Source of the DNA: Streptomyces sp. CB01635
GTDB taxonomy: Bacteria > Actinomycetota > Actinomycetes > Streptomycetales > Streptomycetaceae
Assembly (NCBI RefSeq): GCF_002803065.1
Contig: NZ_NNBL01000001.1
Location: 222,734 to 286,733, forward strand
DNA: 64,000 nt
Reading direction: 5' to 3'
Under the pieces are notes generated by a model that saw nothing but the letters and a program-made list of their open reading frames with translations, ran no database searches and was not told the origin of the DNA. How positions within the stretch are numbered: the stretch's first letter is position 1; each line of letters opens with the position of its first letter. The position numbers and the translations under genes are program-made. Below, in pieces: positions 8,423 to 18,135 of the stretch.

Positions 8423-9184
8423 TCAGTGGTCCATGTGCGCCGCGATGTCCTCCGCGCACGCGCGCAGGGCCGGGACGTGCGCGCGCAGTTCGTCGGCGCC
8501 GGTCAGGGCGACGGCCGCGCCGAGCGAGACGGCGAGGCGCGGCGCCTCCCCGTGCGGGGAGGGCACGGCGACGGCGATGGACCGGACGCCGACCTCGTTC
8601 TCCTCGTCGACCTCGGCCCAGCCGCGTTCGCGCACGGCGTCGAGCTCCCTGCGGACCGCCGCCGGGTCGGTCACCGTGCGGTCGGTCACCGCGGCCAGCT
8701 CGGCCGCGAGCAGTTCGTCGCGCTCACGCTCGGGCAGGCCCGCGACGAGGACCTTGCCGAGCGAGGTCGCGTGCCAGGCGTTACGGGTGCCCTCCGCGCT
8801 GCGCAGCTGGAGGTGCTGGGTGCCCTGCGCGGTGAGGACGAGCAGCACGTCCGTGTCGTAGAGGATGCCCGCGATGGCGGGCAGGCCCGTGCGGTCGGCG
8901 AGCCTGCGCATCGGCGCCGCCGCCGCGGAGTAGCCGGCCGGTGAGCGCTGGAAACCCCGCGACAGTTCGAGCACCCGGGCCCCCAGGGCGTAGCGCCGGG
9001 TGTCCTCGTCGTACGCCACGAACCGTTCGGCGGCGAGCCGGCCGAGGAGCCGGTGGGCGCTGCTGACCGGGAGCGCCGCGGCGCGGGCCGCGGCGCTCAC
9101 CCCCAGGCCCGCGGGATGGTCGGCGAGGACGGTGAGGAGTCGCAGGCCCCGGCCGAGCATGTCGTCGCCGGACGTCGTGGTCAC
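8423..9184 (-). CDS. IclR family transcriptional regulator
   Basis: A 253-residue IclR protein. The N-terminal winged helix spans LGRGLRLLTVLADHPAGLG to VSSAHRLLGRLAAERFV, and the C-terminal ligand domain includes ATSLGKVLVAGLPERER. The GTG at 9184 has GGGAGA eight bases upstream and yields family-typical length; an ATG at 9238 would add an 18-residue leader with no recognised similarity. It lies about 54 bp downstream of the MFS gene on the same strand and probably controls the transporter, the alcohol dehydrogenase and the divergent hydroxyacid dehydrogenase. A candidate IclR-type operator sits in the divergent gap near 10594. Confidence 0.88.
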   Translation of the reverse strand: MTTTSGDDMLGRGLRLLTVLADHPAGLGVSAAARAAALPVSSAHRLLGRLAAERFVAYDEDTRRYALGARVLELSRGFQRSPAGYSAAAAPMRRLADRTGLPAIAGILYDTDVLLVLTAQGTQHLQLRSAEGTRNAWHATSLGKVLVAGLPERERDELLAAELAAVTDRTVTDPAAVRRELDAVRERGWAEVDEENEVGVRSIAVAVPSPHGEAPRLAVSLGAAVALTGADELRAHVPALRACAEDIAAHMDH

Positions 9185-9238
9185 GCTGCTCGTCTCCCGT
9201 GTGCTGCGCCCGTACGCGGGGACCGGTCCCCGGCGCAC

Positions 9239-10567
9239 TCAGGTGGTGGTGGCAGCGGTGGGCTGCCGGTTCACCGTACCCGGGCGGGGCCCGGACGGTC
9301 GGGGCTCGCGCACCGCCAGCATCAGCGCGGCCGAGACCAGCGCGCCCGCCGACATGAACGCGAAGGCCCCCGCGTCGCCGAGCGACGTGCCGCGTACCCA
9401 GCCCACGAGATACGTCCCGGCGAACGAGCCGAGCGCGCCGAACGAGTTGACCAGCGCCACCGCCGCGCCCGAGACGCCCGCCGGGGCGAGCGTGGAGACG
9501 AGCGCGAAGTACGGGCCGTAGGGCGCGTAGAGGCACAGGCCCGCCACCACGAGCAGCGCGAGCGCCACGGGGAAGTGGGACCCGACCGCGTACGAGCCGA
9601 AGAGGGCGAGGCCGCCGGCGGCGAGCCAGGGCCACACGGCCGCCTTGCGCCGCCCGCTGCGGTCGGACAGGCGCGAGTTGAGCAGCATGGCGACGACCGC
9701 GAACGCGTACGGCACGGCGGTCAGCAGACCGGTGGCGCCGATGCCCTCGCCGGAGCCCTTCTTCACGATCGACGGCAGCCAGAAGATGAAGCCGTACATG
9801 CCGAACGACCAGAAGAAGTACTGCACCGACATCAGCAGCACGGGGCGCGAGCGCAGGACCTTGCCGTACTCCTCGCGCAGGTTCCCGGAGGCGGCCGGAG
9901 CGGTGGCGCGGTCCTCGCGCAGAGCCTGAAGTTCGCTGGGCGCGACCCACTTGGCGTCCTCGGGGCGGTCCTTGATGAGCCGCAGGCAGAACAGGCCCCA
10001 GATGACCGAGGGCACGCCCTCGACGATGAACATCACGCGCCAGTCCGTCACCGACACCAGCCAGCCCGACAGGGCGGAGAGCCACATCACGGTGACCGGG
10101 TTGCCCAGGATGAGCAGGGTGTTGGCGCGGCCGCGCTCGCCGTGTGTGAACCAGCGGCTGAGCAGCATCACCATCGACGGCAGCACCGCGCCCTCGACCA
10201 CACCGAGCGCGAACCGCACGGCGATCAGCTGCCCCGGGCTGCTCAGCAGGCCCTGCACCACGGCGAGCAGCCCCCACAGCACCGTCGACCAGGCGACGAG
10301 CCGGCGCGCACTGCGCTGCTCGGCGTAGATCGTGCCGGGGATCTGGAAGAAGAAGTAGCCGAGGAAGAACGACGCGGCGATGAGCGAGTCGAGGCCCGCG
10401 GACAGATGCAGCTCGTCGGCCATGCCGCCGGCGGACGCGATCGCGTAGTTGGATTTGTCGAGATAGGCGAGCGAGTACGTGATGAACGCGACCGGTATCA
10501 GGTGCCGGGCGCGGGTCGAGCTCCAGAAGCCGCCGGTGGACGGCCGGGAGGGCGACGGCGCTGTCAT
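9239..10567 (-). CDS. MFS transporter, anion:cation symporter (ACS)-like
   Basis: A 442-residue 12-helix permease. The start region SLAYLDKSNYAIASAGG, the FFLGYFFFQIPG segment and the RFALGVVEGAVLPSMVMLL signature resemble the ACS family, which imports organic anions such as phthalate, 4-hydroxyphenylacetate, hexuronates and tartrate. The open frame reads far upstream, but the ATG at 10567 has an AGGGGG site before it and begins the expected N-terminus. It is divergent from the hydroxyacid dehydrogenase and first in a probable transporter-IclR-dehydrogenase transcript. A plausible role is uptake of the aromatic acid consumed by the island. Confidence 0.85.
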   Translation of the reverse strand: MTAPSPSRPSTGGFWSSTRARHLIPVAFITYSLAYLDKSNYAIASAGGMADELHLSAGLDSLIAASFFLGYFFFQIPGTIYAEQRSARRLVAWSTVLWGLLAVVQGLLSSPGQLIAVRFALGVVEGAVLPSMVMLLSRWFTHGERGRANTLLILGNPVTVMWLSALSGWLVSVTDWRVMFIVEGVPSVIWGLFCLRLIKDRPEDAKWVAPSELQALREDRATAPAASGNLREEYGKVLRSRPVLLMSVQYFFWSFGMYGFIFWLPSIVKKGSGEGIGATGLLTAVPYAFAVVAMLLNSRLSDRSGRRKAAVWPWLAAGGLALFGSYAVGSHFPVALALLVVAGLCLYAPYGPYFALVSTLAPAGVSGAAVALVNSFGALGSFAGTYLVGWVRGTSLGDAGAFAFMSAGALVSAALMLAVREPRPSGPRPGTVNRQPTAATTT

Positions 10568-10593
10568 CCCTTGACCCCCTGTTTTCCGTGAGG

Positions 10594-10608
10594 TGGAAAG
10601 TGTTTCAC
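10594..10608. promoter_or_regulatory. Candidate IclR-type operator
   Basis: TGGAAAGTGTTTCAC, preceded by an inverted TTTCC element at 10583-10587, lies between the divergent MFS and hydroxyacid dehydrogenase genes. It matches about 10 of 14 informative positions of the E. coli IclR box (TGGAAAT-N-ATTTCCA). An IclR-family gene lies on the adjoining transcript, so it is a reasonable target site. Not experimentally supported here. Confidence 0.35.
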
Positions 10609-10696
10609 TGGGCGGGAAGACGTTACGAGGGAGTGGCGGCCGGGTCAATGGTTCGCCCGCATGCCGCGACGGAAGCAGCCGAAGGAGAAACCCGCG

Positions 10697-11629
10697 ATGA
10701 CCGAAACCGACGTGCTCGTCCCCTGGCCGCAGCTCGACCAGCGCCACGGCCCCTGGCCCGACGGCGTCCGCGTCCACGTGTGGGACGGAGTGACGCCCGC
10801 GTCCGAACTCCCGCAAGACGCCCTGGACGCCGTGGAGTTCTGGGTCATGCCCTACGCGGTCCCCGACGCGGACCGCCTGCTGCCCCGGCTCCCGCGCCTG
10901 CGCGCCGTCCAGTCGCTCAGCGCCGGAGTCGAGAAGCTCCAGCCGCTGCTGCCCGAGGGCGTCACCCTGCACAACGGCCGCGGCCTGCACGACGCCTCCA
11001 CCGCGGAGCACGCGCTGGGCCTCATCCTCGCGGCCCAGCGCGAACTGCCCCGCTGGGCGGCCGACCAGGTGGCGGGCCGCTGGGACCCGCACTTCACGCG
11101 CTCACTCGCGGACAGCCGCGTCGCGATCGTCGGCTACGGGTCGATCGGCTCGGCCCTGGAGGCGCGGCTCCTCGCCTGCGAGGCGGACGTCGTCCGCGTC
11201 GCCCGGCGCGCCCGCCCCGACGAGCGGGTCCACGCGATCGCCGACCTGCCCGAACTGCTCCCCGGCCTCGACATCGTGGTCCTCGTCCTGCCCGAGAACC
11301 CGGCCACGGTCGGTCTGTTCGGCCCGAAGGAGATGGCCGCGCTGCCGGACGGCGCCCTCGTCGTCAACGTCGGCCGCGGCCGCACCCTCGACACCGAGGC
11401 CCTGCTCGCCGAGACCGCCACGGGCCGGCTGCGCGCCGCGCTCGATGTCACCGACCCGGAACCCCTCCCCGCGGACCACGCCCTGCGCCACGCCCCCGGA
11501 GTCCTCATCACCCCGCACGTGGCCGGCGGTTCGGCAGCCTTCCGCCCGCGCGCCGAGCGCCTGATCGCGGAGCAGATACGCCGATGGGCCGCGGAAGAGG
11601 AACTGCTCAACCTCTTCCCGCGGCCCTGA
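10697..11629 (+). CDS. D-isomer specific 2-hydroxyacid dehydrogenase, NAD-binding
   Basis: A 310-residue oxidoreductase with the Rossmann motif VGYGSIGSALEARLL, the conserved VVNVGRGRTLDTEALL loop and the catalytic-histidine segment LITPHVAGGSAAF. The family reduces 2-oxoacids such as glyoxylate or hydroxypyruvate, or acts in reverse on 2-hydroxyacids. The ATG at 10697 follows AAGGAG by nine bases; an ATG 36 bases earlier lacks such support. It is transcribed away from the MFS gene and shares its control region. It may process an organic acid brought in by that permease, but nothing in the sequence defines the substrate. It converges with the XRE-MurA gene after a 15-bp gap. Confidence 0.85.
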   Translation: MTETDVLVPWPQLDQRHGPWPDGVRVHVWDGVTPASELPQDALDAVEFWVMPYAVPDADRLLPRLPRLRAVQSLSAGVEKLQPLLPEGVTLHNGRGLHDASTAEHALGLILAAQRELPRWAADQVAGRWDPHFTRSLADSRVAIVGYGSIGSALEARLLACEADVVRVARRARPDERVHAIADLPELLPGLDIVVLVLPENPATVGLFGPKEMAALPDGALVVNVGRGRTLDTEALLAETATGRLRAALDVTDPEPLPADHALRHAPGVLITPHVAGGSAAFRPRAERLIAEQIRRWAAEEELLNLFPRP

Positions 11630-11644
11630 ACGGCGTCGCTCGAG

Positions 11645-13174
11645 TCAGATGTCCCGGAACGTCTCGATCTGCGCGCCGACGGAGTTGAGCCGCTCGGCCA
11701 GGTCCTCGTAGCCGCGGTTGATCACGTAGACGTTGCGCAGCACGGACGTGCCCTCGGCGGCCATCATCGCGAGGAGCACGACGACGGCGGGGCGCAGCGC
11801 GGGCGGGCACATCATCTCGGCGGCGCGCCAGCGCGTCGGGCCCTCGACGAGGACGCGGTGCGGGTCGAGCAGCTGGAGGCGCCCGCCGAGCCGGTTCAGG
11901 TCGGTGAGATAGATCGCGCGGTTGTCGTAGACCCAGTCGTGGATGAGGGTCTGGCCCTGCGCCGCGGCGGCGATGGCCGCGAAGAAGGGCACGTTGTCGA
12001 TGTTGAGGCCCGGGAACGGCATCGGGTGGATCTTGTCGATCGGCGCCTCCAGTTTGGAGGGCCGGACGGTGAGGTCCACCAGGCGCGTGCGGCCGTTGTC
12101 CGCGAAGTACTCGGCCGTGCGGTCGTGGTCGAGGCCCATCTCCTCCAGGACCGCGAGCTCGATCTCCAGGAACTCGATCGGCACCCGCTTCACCGTCAGT
12201 TCGGACTCGGTGACCACCGCGGCGGCGAGCAGGCTCATCGCCTCGACCGGGTCCTCGGACGGCGAGTAGTCCACGTCGACGTCGATCTGCGGCACGCCGT
12301 GCACGGTGAGGGTGGTCGTGCCGATGCCCTCGACACGTACGCCCAGGGCCTCCAGGAAGAAGCAGAGGTCCTGGACCATGTAGTTCGAGGACGCGTTGCG
12401 GATGACGGTGGTGCCATCGTGGCGTGCGGCCGCGAGCAGCGCGTTCTCGGTCACGGTGTCGCCGCGCTCGGTCAGCACGATCGGCCGCCCGGGGGAGACC
12501 CCCGCCTCGACCTGCGCGTGGTAGAGCCCCTCGGTCGCCGTGATGTCCAGACCGAACCGGCGCAGCGCGATCATGTGCGGCTCGATGGTGCGGGTGCCGA
12601 GGTCGCAGCCGCCCGCGTACGGCAGCTTGAAGTGGTTGAGGCGGTGCAGGAGCGGGCCGAAGAACATGATGATCGAGCGGGTACGGCGGGCGGCGGCCGC
12701 GTCGATGGCGTCCATGTCGAGGGCGGCGGGCGGCACGATCTCCAGGTCCACGCCGCCGTTGATCCACCGGGTGCGGACGCCGATGGAGTTCAGGACCTCG
12801 AGGAGGCGGTAGACCTCCTCGATGCGGGCGACGCGGCGCAGGACGGTGCGGCCCCGGTTGAGGAGCGAGGCGCACAGCAGCGCCACGCAGGCGTTCTTGC
12901 TCGTCTTCACGTCGATCGACCCGGACAGGCGGCGGCCGCCGACCACGCGCAGGTGCATCGGACCCGAGTAACCCAGAGAGACGATTTCACTGTCGAGCGC
13001 TTCGCCTATGCGGGCGATCATCTCAAGGCTGATGTTCTGGTTGCCGCGCTCGATGCGGTTGACGGCGCTCTGGCTGGTACCGAGCGCCTCGGCAAGCTGC
13101 GACTGTGTCCAGCCCCGGTGCTGACGGGCGTCACGGATGAGCTTGCCGATGCGTACGAGGTAGTCGTCTGCCAT
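11645..13174 (-). CDS. XRE DNA-binding domain fused to UDP-GlcNAc 1-carboxyvinyltransferase (MurA-like)
   Basis: A 509-residue two-domain protein. Residues 1-65 are a Cro/XRE helix-turn-helix (LAEALGTSQSAVNRIERGN). Residues from about 73 on are an EPT-family domain like MurA, which transfers enolpyruvate from PEP to UDP-GlcNAc in peptidoglycan synthesis. MurA landmarks are kept: Lys93-Asn94 in TSKNA, Cys190 in YAGGCDLGTR (equivalent to E. coli Cys115) with its downstream Arg, an Asp in GLNIDNVPF, and the YDNRAIYL and ALRPAVVVLL arginines. The enzyme half therefore looks functional. S. coelicolor has a second MurA beside aconitase, from memory SCO5998. The fusion suggests a transcription factor that senses UDP-GlcNAc or PEP, or a regulated MurA isozyme. 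It is divergent from aconitase and probably autoregulates through 13185-13202. Confidence 0.9.
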   Translation of the reverse strand: MADDYLVRIGKLIRDARQHRGWTQSQLAEALGTSQSAVNRIERGNQNISLEMIARIGEALDSEIVSLGYSGPMHLRVVGGRRLSGSIDVKTSKNACVALLCASLLNRGRTVLRRVARIEEVYRLLEVLNSIGVRTRWINGGVDLEIVPPAALDMDAIDAAAARRTRSIIMFFGPLLHRLNHFKLPYAGGCDLGTRTIEPHMIALRRFGLDITATEGLYHAQVEAGVSPGRPIVLTERGDTVTENALLAAARHDGTTVIRNASSNYMVQDLCFFLEALGVRVEGIGTTTLTVHGVPQIDVDVDYSPSEDPVEAMSLLAAAVVTESELTVKRVPIEFLEIELAVLEEMGLDHDRTAEYFADNGRTRLVDLTVRPSKLEAPIDKIHPMPFPGLNIDNVPFFAAIAAAAQGQTLIHDWVYDNRAIYLTDLNRLGGRLQLLDPHRVLVEGPTRWRAAEMMCPPALRPAVVVLLAMMAAEGTSVLRNVYVINRGYEDLAERLNSVGAQIETFRDI

Positions 13175-13184
13175 GTCGGCAGGC

Positions 13185-13202
13185 TATCTCAGATATGAGA
13201 TG
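13185..13202. promoter_or_regulatory. Palindromic operator near the XRE-MurA start
   Basis: TATCTC-N6-GAGATG lies about 11 bp upstream of the XRE-MurA ATG, with the exact inverted repeat ATCTCA/TGAGAT at its core. The same TATCTC-N6-GAGAT frame recurs at 13361-13378 in front of aconitase. Its position over the start region suggests repression of the fusion gene. Confidence 0.45.
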
Positions 13203-13360
13203 CCGCATTCCGGGGGGTCCATTGGAGTGACGGGCCGTCAATCGGCCCTGGTGGCGCGCGGGCGCGTGTGCGGGACGATGAGGGGGACGGTCCGCCGGTG
13301 GCGCGGCGGGACGGCTCGGCCTGGGCCGGGCATGACCAGTCCGGCCTCATGTATTAGAGT

Positions 13361-13378
13361 TATCTCGACATCGAGATA
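13361..13378. promoter_or_regulatory. Perfect palindrome in the aconitase promoter region
   Basis: TATCTCGACATCGAGATA is an 8+2+8 perfect inverted repeat about 130 bp before the aconitase start. In S. coelicolor the MarR-family regulator TamR is reported to bind the aconitase promoter, so this may be its site; the XRE domain encoded next door is an alternative reader. It shares its outer arms with 13185-13202. Confidence 0.5.
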
Positions 13379-13406
13379 TCTACAGAGGCACACCGCAGCC
13401 GCCATG

Positions 13407-13440
13407 CTCAGTAAGGCTTACCTAACTTAGCCTTACCTTA
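13407..13440. promoter_or_regulatory. Two overlapping iron-box (DmdR/IdeR-like) sites
   Basis: The stretch contains two overlapping 19-bp sites, 13407-13425 and 13422-13440. Each matches roughly 14 of 19 positions of actinobacterial DtxR/IdeR/DmdR iron boxes (TTAGGTTAGSCTMACCTAA-like). They lie 70-100 bp before the aconitase GTG. Iron control of a 4Fe-4S enzyme is biologically sensible. Site calling was done by eye. Confidence 0.5.
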
Positions 13441-13441
13441 G

Positions 13442-16234
<2,793 letters not shown>

Positions 16235-16253
16235 GCGGTCCGGCAAGGCGGTT

Positions 16254-16287
16254 GGGCCGCATCCCCGAGCTTTCGGGGGTGCGGCCC
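16254..16287 (+). terminator. Terminator after aconitase
   Basis: A 13-bp stem (GGGCCGCATCCCC against its near-perfect complement with one G-U pair) with an 8-base loop begins 20 bp after the aconitase stop. Confidence 0.75.
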
Positions 16288-16298
16288 TTCGCGTGTGT

Positions 16299-16387
16299 TC
16301 AGGCGTCGGCGCGCACCAGGCCCAGCAGGCCGGGGAAGCGCTTGTCCAGCTCGGCCCGGCGCAGGACGGCCGTGCGGCTGTTGCCGC
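16299..16387 (-). pseudogene. 3' remnant of an ArsR-type regulator gene
   Basis: On the minus strand this stretch encodes about 30 residues ending at a stop: GNSRTAVLRRAELDKRFPGL, then LGLVRADA. That resembles the C-terminus of ArsR-family helix-turn-helix regulators, whose last helix often reads LDxRFPGLL. No start codon or DNA-binding region remains. It abuts a plus-strand fragment of an MFS gene, which looks like one deletion through a divergent regulator/transporter pair. The fragment is short, so the family call is tentative. Confidence 0.4.
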
Positions 16388-16842
16388 AGCGACCAGCTCG
16401 TCGAACGGGGCGTGTCCGCCATGGTGTTGATCCTCGTCAGCCTCGGCTGCCTGGTCGTCGGCGACCTCGGGCTGCTGCCTTTCTCGGCGCACGCGGCGGT
16501 CGCCGTCGTCGCGCTGCGGTGATCGTCACCGGGGCCGGGATGGGCCTGTCGGCCGGTCTCGTCGACGGACAGGCCCTCGCCCTCGCACCCCCGGAGAAGG
16601 CCGGCATGGCCGCCGGGTTCGTCAATACGCCCCGCCTCGGTAGCGAGGCCGTCGCGGTGGCGGTGTACGGGTCGTTGCTCACGACGCTGCTGGGCGGCGG
16701 ACACGCGTACAACTCCGCGTTCCACGGCCTCCTTTGGGGTCTTGCGGGGGTGAGTCTGGGGCTCGGTACGGTGATCGCGTGGCTGCTGCGCGGGCCTGTG
16801 GGGACGCCCTGGGCGGACCTGGCGCGGCGCGCGCGGCGATGA
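16388..16842 (+). pseudogene. Truncated, frameshifted MFS drug-efflux transporter
   Basis: The plus strand encodes the C-terminal third of an MFS permease. A first frame gives a transmembrane stretch (MVLILVSLGCLVVGDLGLLP) and ends in a TGA at about 16520-16522. The homology continues in another frame with VIVTGAGMGLSAGLVDGQAL, APPEKAGMAAGFVNT and a final helix pair (VSLGLGTVIAWLLRGPVG). The upstream two-thirds is missing and a frameshift separates the two parts, so no functional protein can be made. With the ArsR remnant beside it this is a deletion scar of a regulator/efflux module. The residual segments resemble EmrB/QacA-type efflux proteins. Confidence 0.7.
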
Positions 16843-17040
16843 GTTCCCGGGCCCGACCGTTCGGGCGGAAGCGGGACGAGGTCCGGCGTCGCCGGCGGGC
16901 CTGAACTCCCCGCGGCTGTACGCCACTTGCTTCGAGCCCTGATGCCCTCCCTTCCTGAGCGGCGTCGGTGGCACCACCCGCCATGCTCGACCTGGGCGAG
17001 GGCTGTGTCGTCGTCCGGCGCCGCGACGAGTCGTCCTTCT
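16843..17040. other. Short intergenic stretch, no gene seen
   Basis: Between the MFS fragment and the hydrolase gene I find no supported gene. A brief plus-strand open stretch near 16983-17040 has no recognisable similarity or ribosome site and may be further remnant sequence. Confidence 0.4.
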
Positions 17041-17982
17041 CTACTTGCTCTGCAGCGTCCCCAGCGGGCTGGGGACGTCGTCCAGGGCGGCGGCCGCCGT
17101 CTTCCAGCCTGTGTCCTCGGGGGAGAGGGCGCTGTGCAGGAAGGCCGTGGTGAGCTGCTGGATCAGGGCCACGCGGGCGGGACTCTCGTCCGTCGTCTCG
17201 GCGACCTCGTAGCCGGGGATGCCGCCGAGCGAGTGCTCGGCACCGAAAAGGGTGAGCAGGCTCTTGCTGCCCGGACTGTACGTGTAGGGGTCGGTGAACC
17301 AGTCCGGTCCGCGGGTGGACAGGTGGGACCGGTCGCTGTCCCCGGCGACGATCAGCGATGGCGGGGTCATGGTGTCGAACGACGGCCTCATGAAAGGGAG
17401 ATGCTCCCGTGCGAAGGGTGTCAGGTCGTCGCCCAGGCCGGTCAGGGCGAACAGCACACCCGCCTTCACGCGCGGGTCGGACATGTCCTCGCCGGGAACG
17501 CCGTCGGCACCGAGGACGCGCGCGCCGAGCAATGTGCTTGCCGTCTGTGCTCCCCAGGAGTGGCCGGCCACAGCGATGCGGTCGTGGTCCACGCGCCCGG
17601 CGAGGCCCGGAACGGCGGCCTCCAGGGAGTCGAGCCCGTCCAGCACACGCGTGAGGTCCTCGATACGGATACGCCAGATCCGCGGCGTACGGGGATCGTC
17701 GGCGGGGATGCCGAGCGTCCGCGAGTCGAGGTGGGTGGGCTGGACGACCACGAAGCCGTGCGCGGCCCAGTGATCCGCCAGCGGGGCGTAGCCGTCCATC
17801 GACCAGCCGAAGCCGTGCGAGAAGACGACGACGGGCAGGTCCGTGCCGGTCGCGGGCGCGGACACGCGGACCTGGAGGTCCTCACCGCGGCCCGGGGCGG
17901 GCAGGACGACCGGCTTCGCGGAGATCACGGGGGTGGGTGCGACCGCGGGCTTCGGCGCGTTCACGGTGGGGGAGTCGGGCAT
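17041..17982 (-). CDS. Alpha/beta hydrolase, chlorophyllase/PET-hydrolase-like
   Basis: A 313-residue alpha/beta hydrolase. The oxyanion segment VVVFSHGFGWSMDGY, the nucleophile elbow VAGHSWGAQTAS (catalytic Ser) and a late-strand acidic segment VAGDSDRSH are visible, with a likely catalytic His in FGAEHSLGG. No convincing signal peptide is seen; the N-terminus is a Pro/Ala/Val-rich tail, so a cytosolic esterase is most likely. It is divergent from a TetR-family gene, and the gap holds paired operator-like repeats, a common layout in which the regulator controls the enzyme. Substrate unknown. Confidence 0.82.
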   Translation of the reverse strand: MPDSPTVNAPKPAVAPTPVISAKPVVLPAPGRGEDLQVRVSAPATGTDLPVVVFSHGFGWSMDGYAPLADHWAAHGFVVVQPTHLDSRTLGIPADDPRTPRIWRIRIEDLTRVLDGLDSLEAAVPGLAGRVDHDRIAVAGHSWGAQTASTLLGARVLGADGVPGEDMSDPRVKAGVLFALTGLGDDLTPFAREHLPFMRPSFDTMTPPSLIVAGDSDRSHLSTRGPDWFTDPYTYSPGSKSLLTLFGAEHSLGGIPGYEVAETTDESPARVALIQQLTTAFLHSALSPEDTGWKTAAAALDDVPSPLGTLQSK

Positions 17983-18043
17983 GGGAGTGCCATCCGTTCG
18001 GTTGCTTGTTCGCCGGTCGCCCGGTCTGACATCATGAGCGAAA

Positions 18044-18082
18044 CGGAACCTCGCTCCGCTAACGATACGGAGCGTCGTTCCG
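18044..18082. promoter_or_regulatory. Paired TetR-type operators
   Basis: Two 15-bp imperfect palindromes, CGGAACCTCGCTCCG (18044-18058) and CGGAGCGTCGTTCCG (18068-18082), are near reverse complements of each other and lie 24 bp apart centre to centre, between the hydrolase and TetR starts. This is typical of a TetR dimer-pair operator controlling both genes. Confidence 0.6.
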
Positions 18083-18135
18083 CTTTGCGAGCCTCAAGGT
18101 CTCCGGGCCTCGTAGAACAGGGAAGGAGTGCTGCG

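Noticed and set aside
16983..17153. Small open frame MLDLGEGCVVVRRRDESSF upstream of the hydrolase end
   Set aside because: No ribosome site and no recognised similarity; it runs into the hydrolase gene on the other strand.
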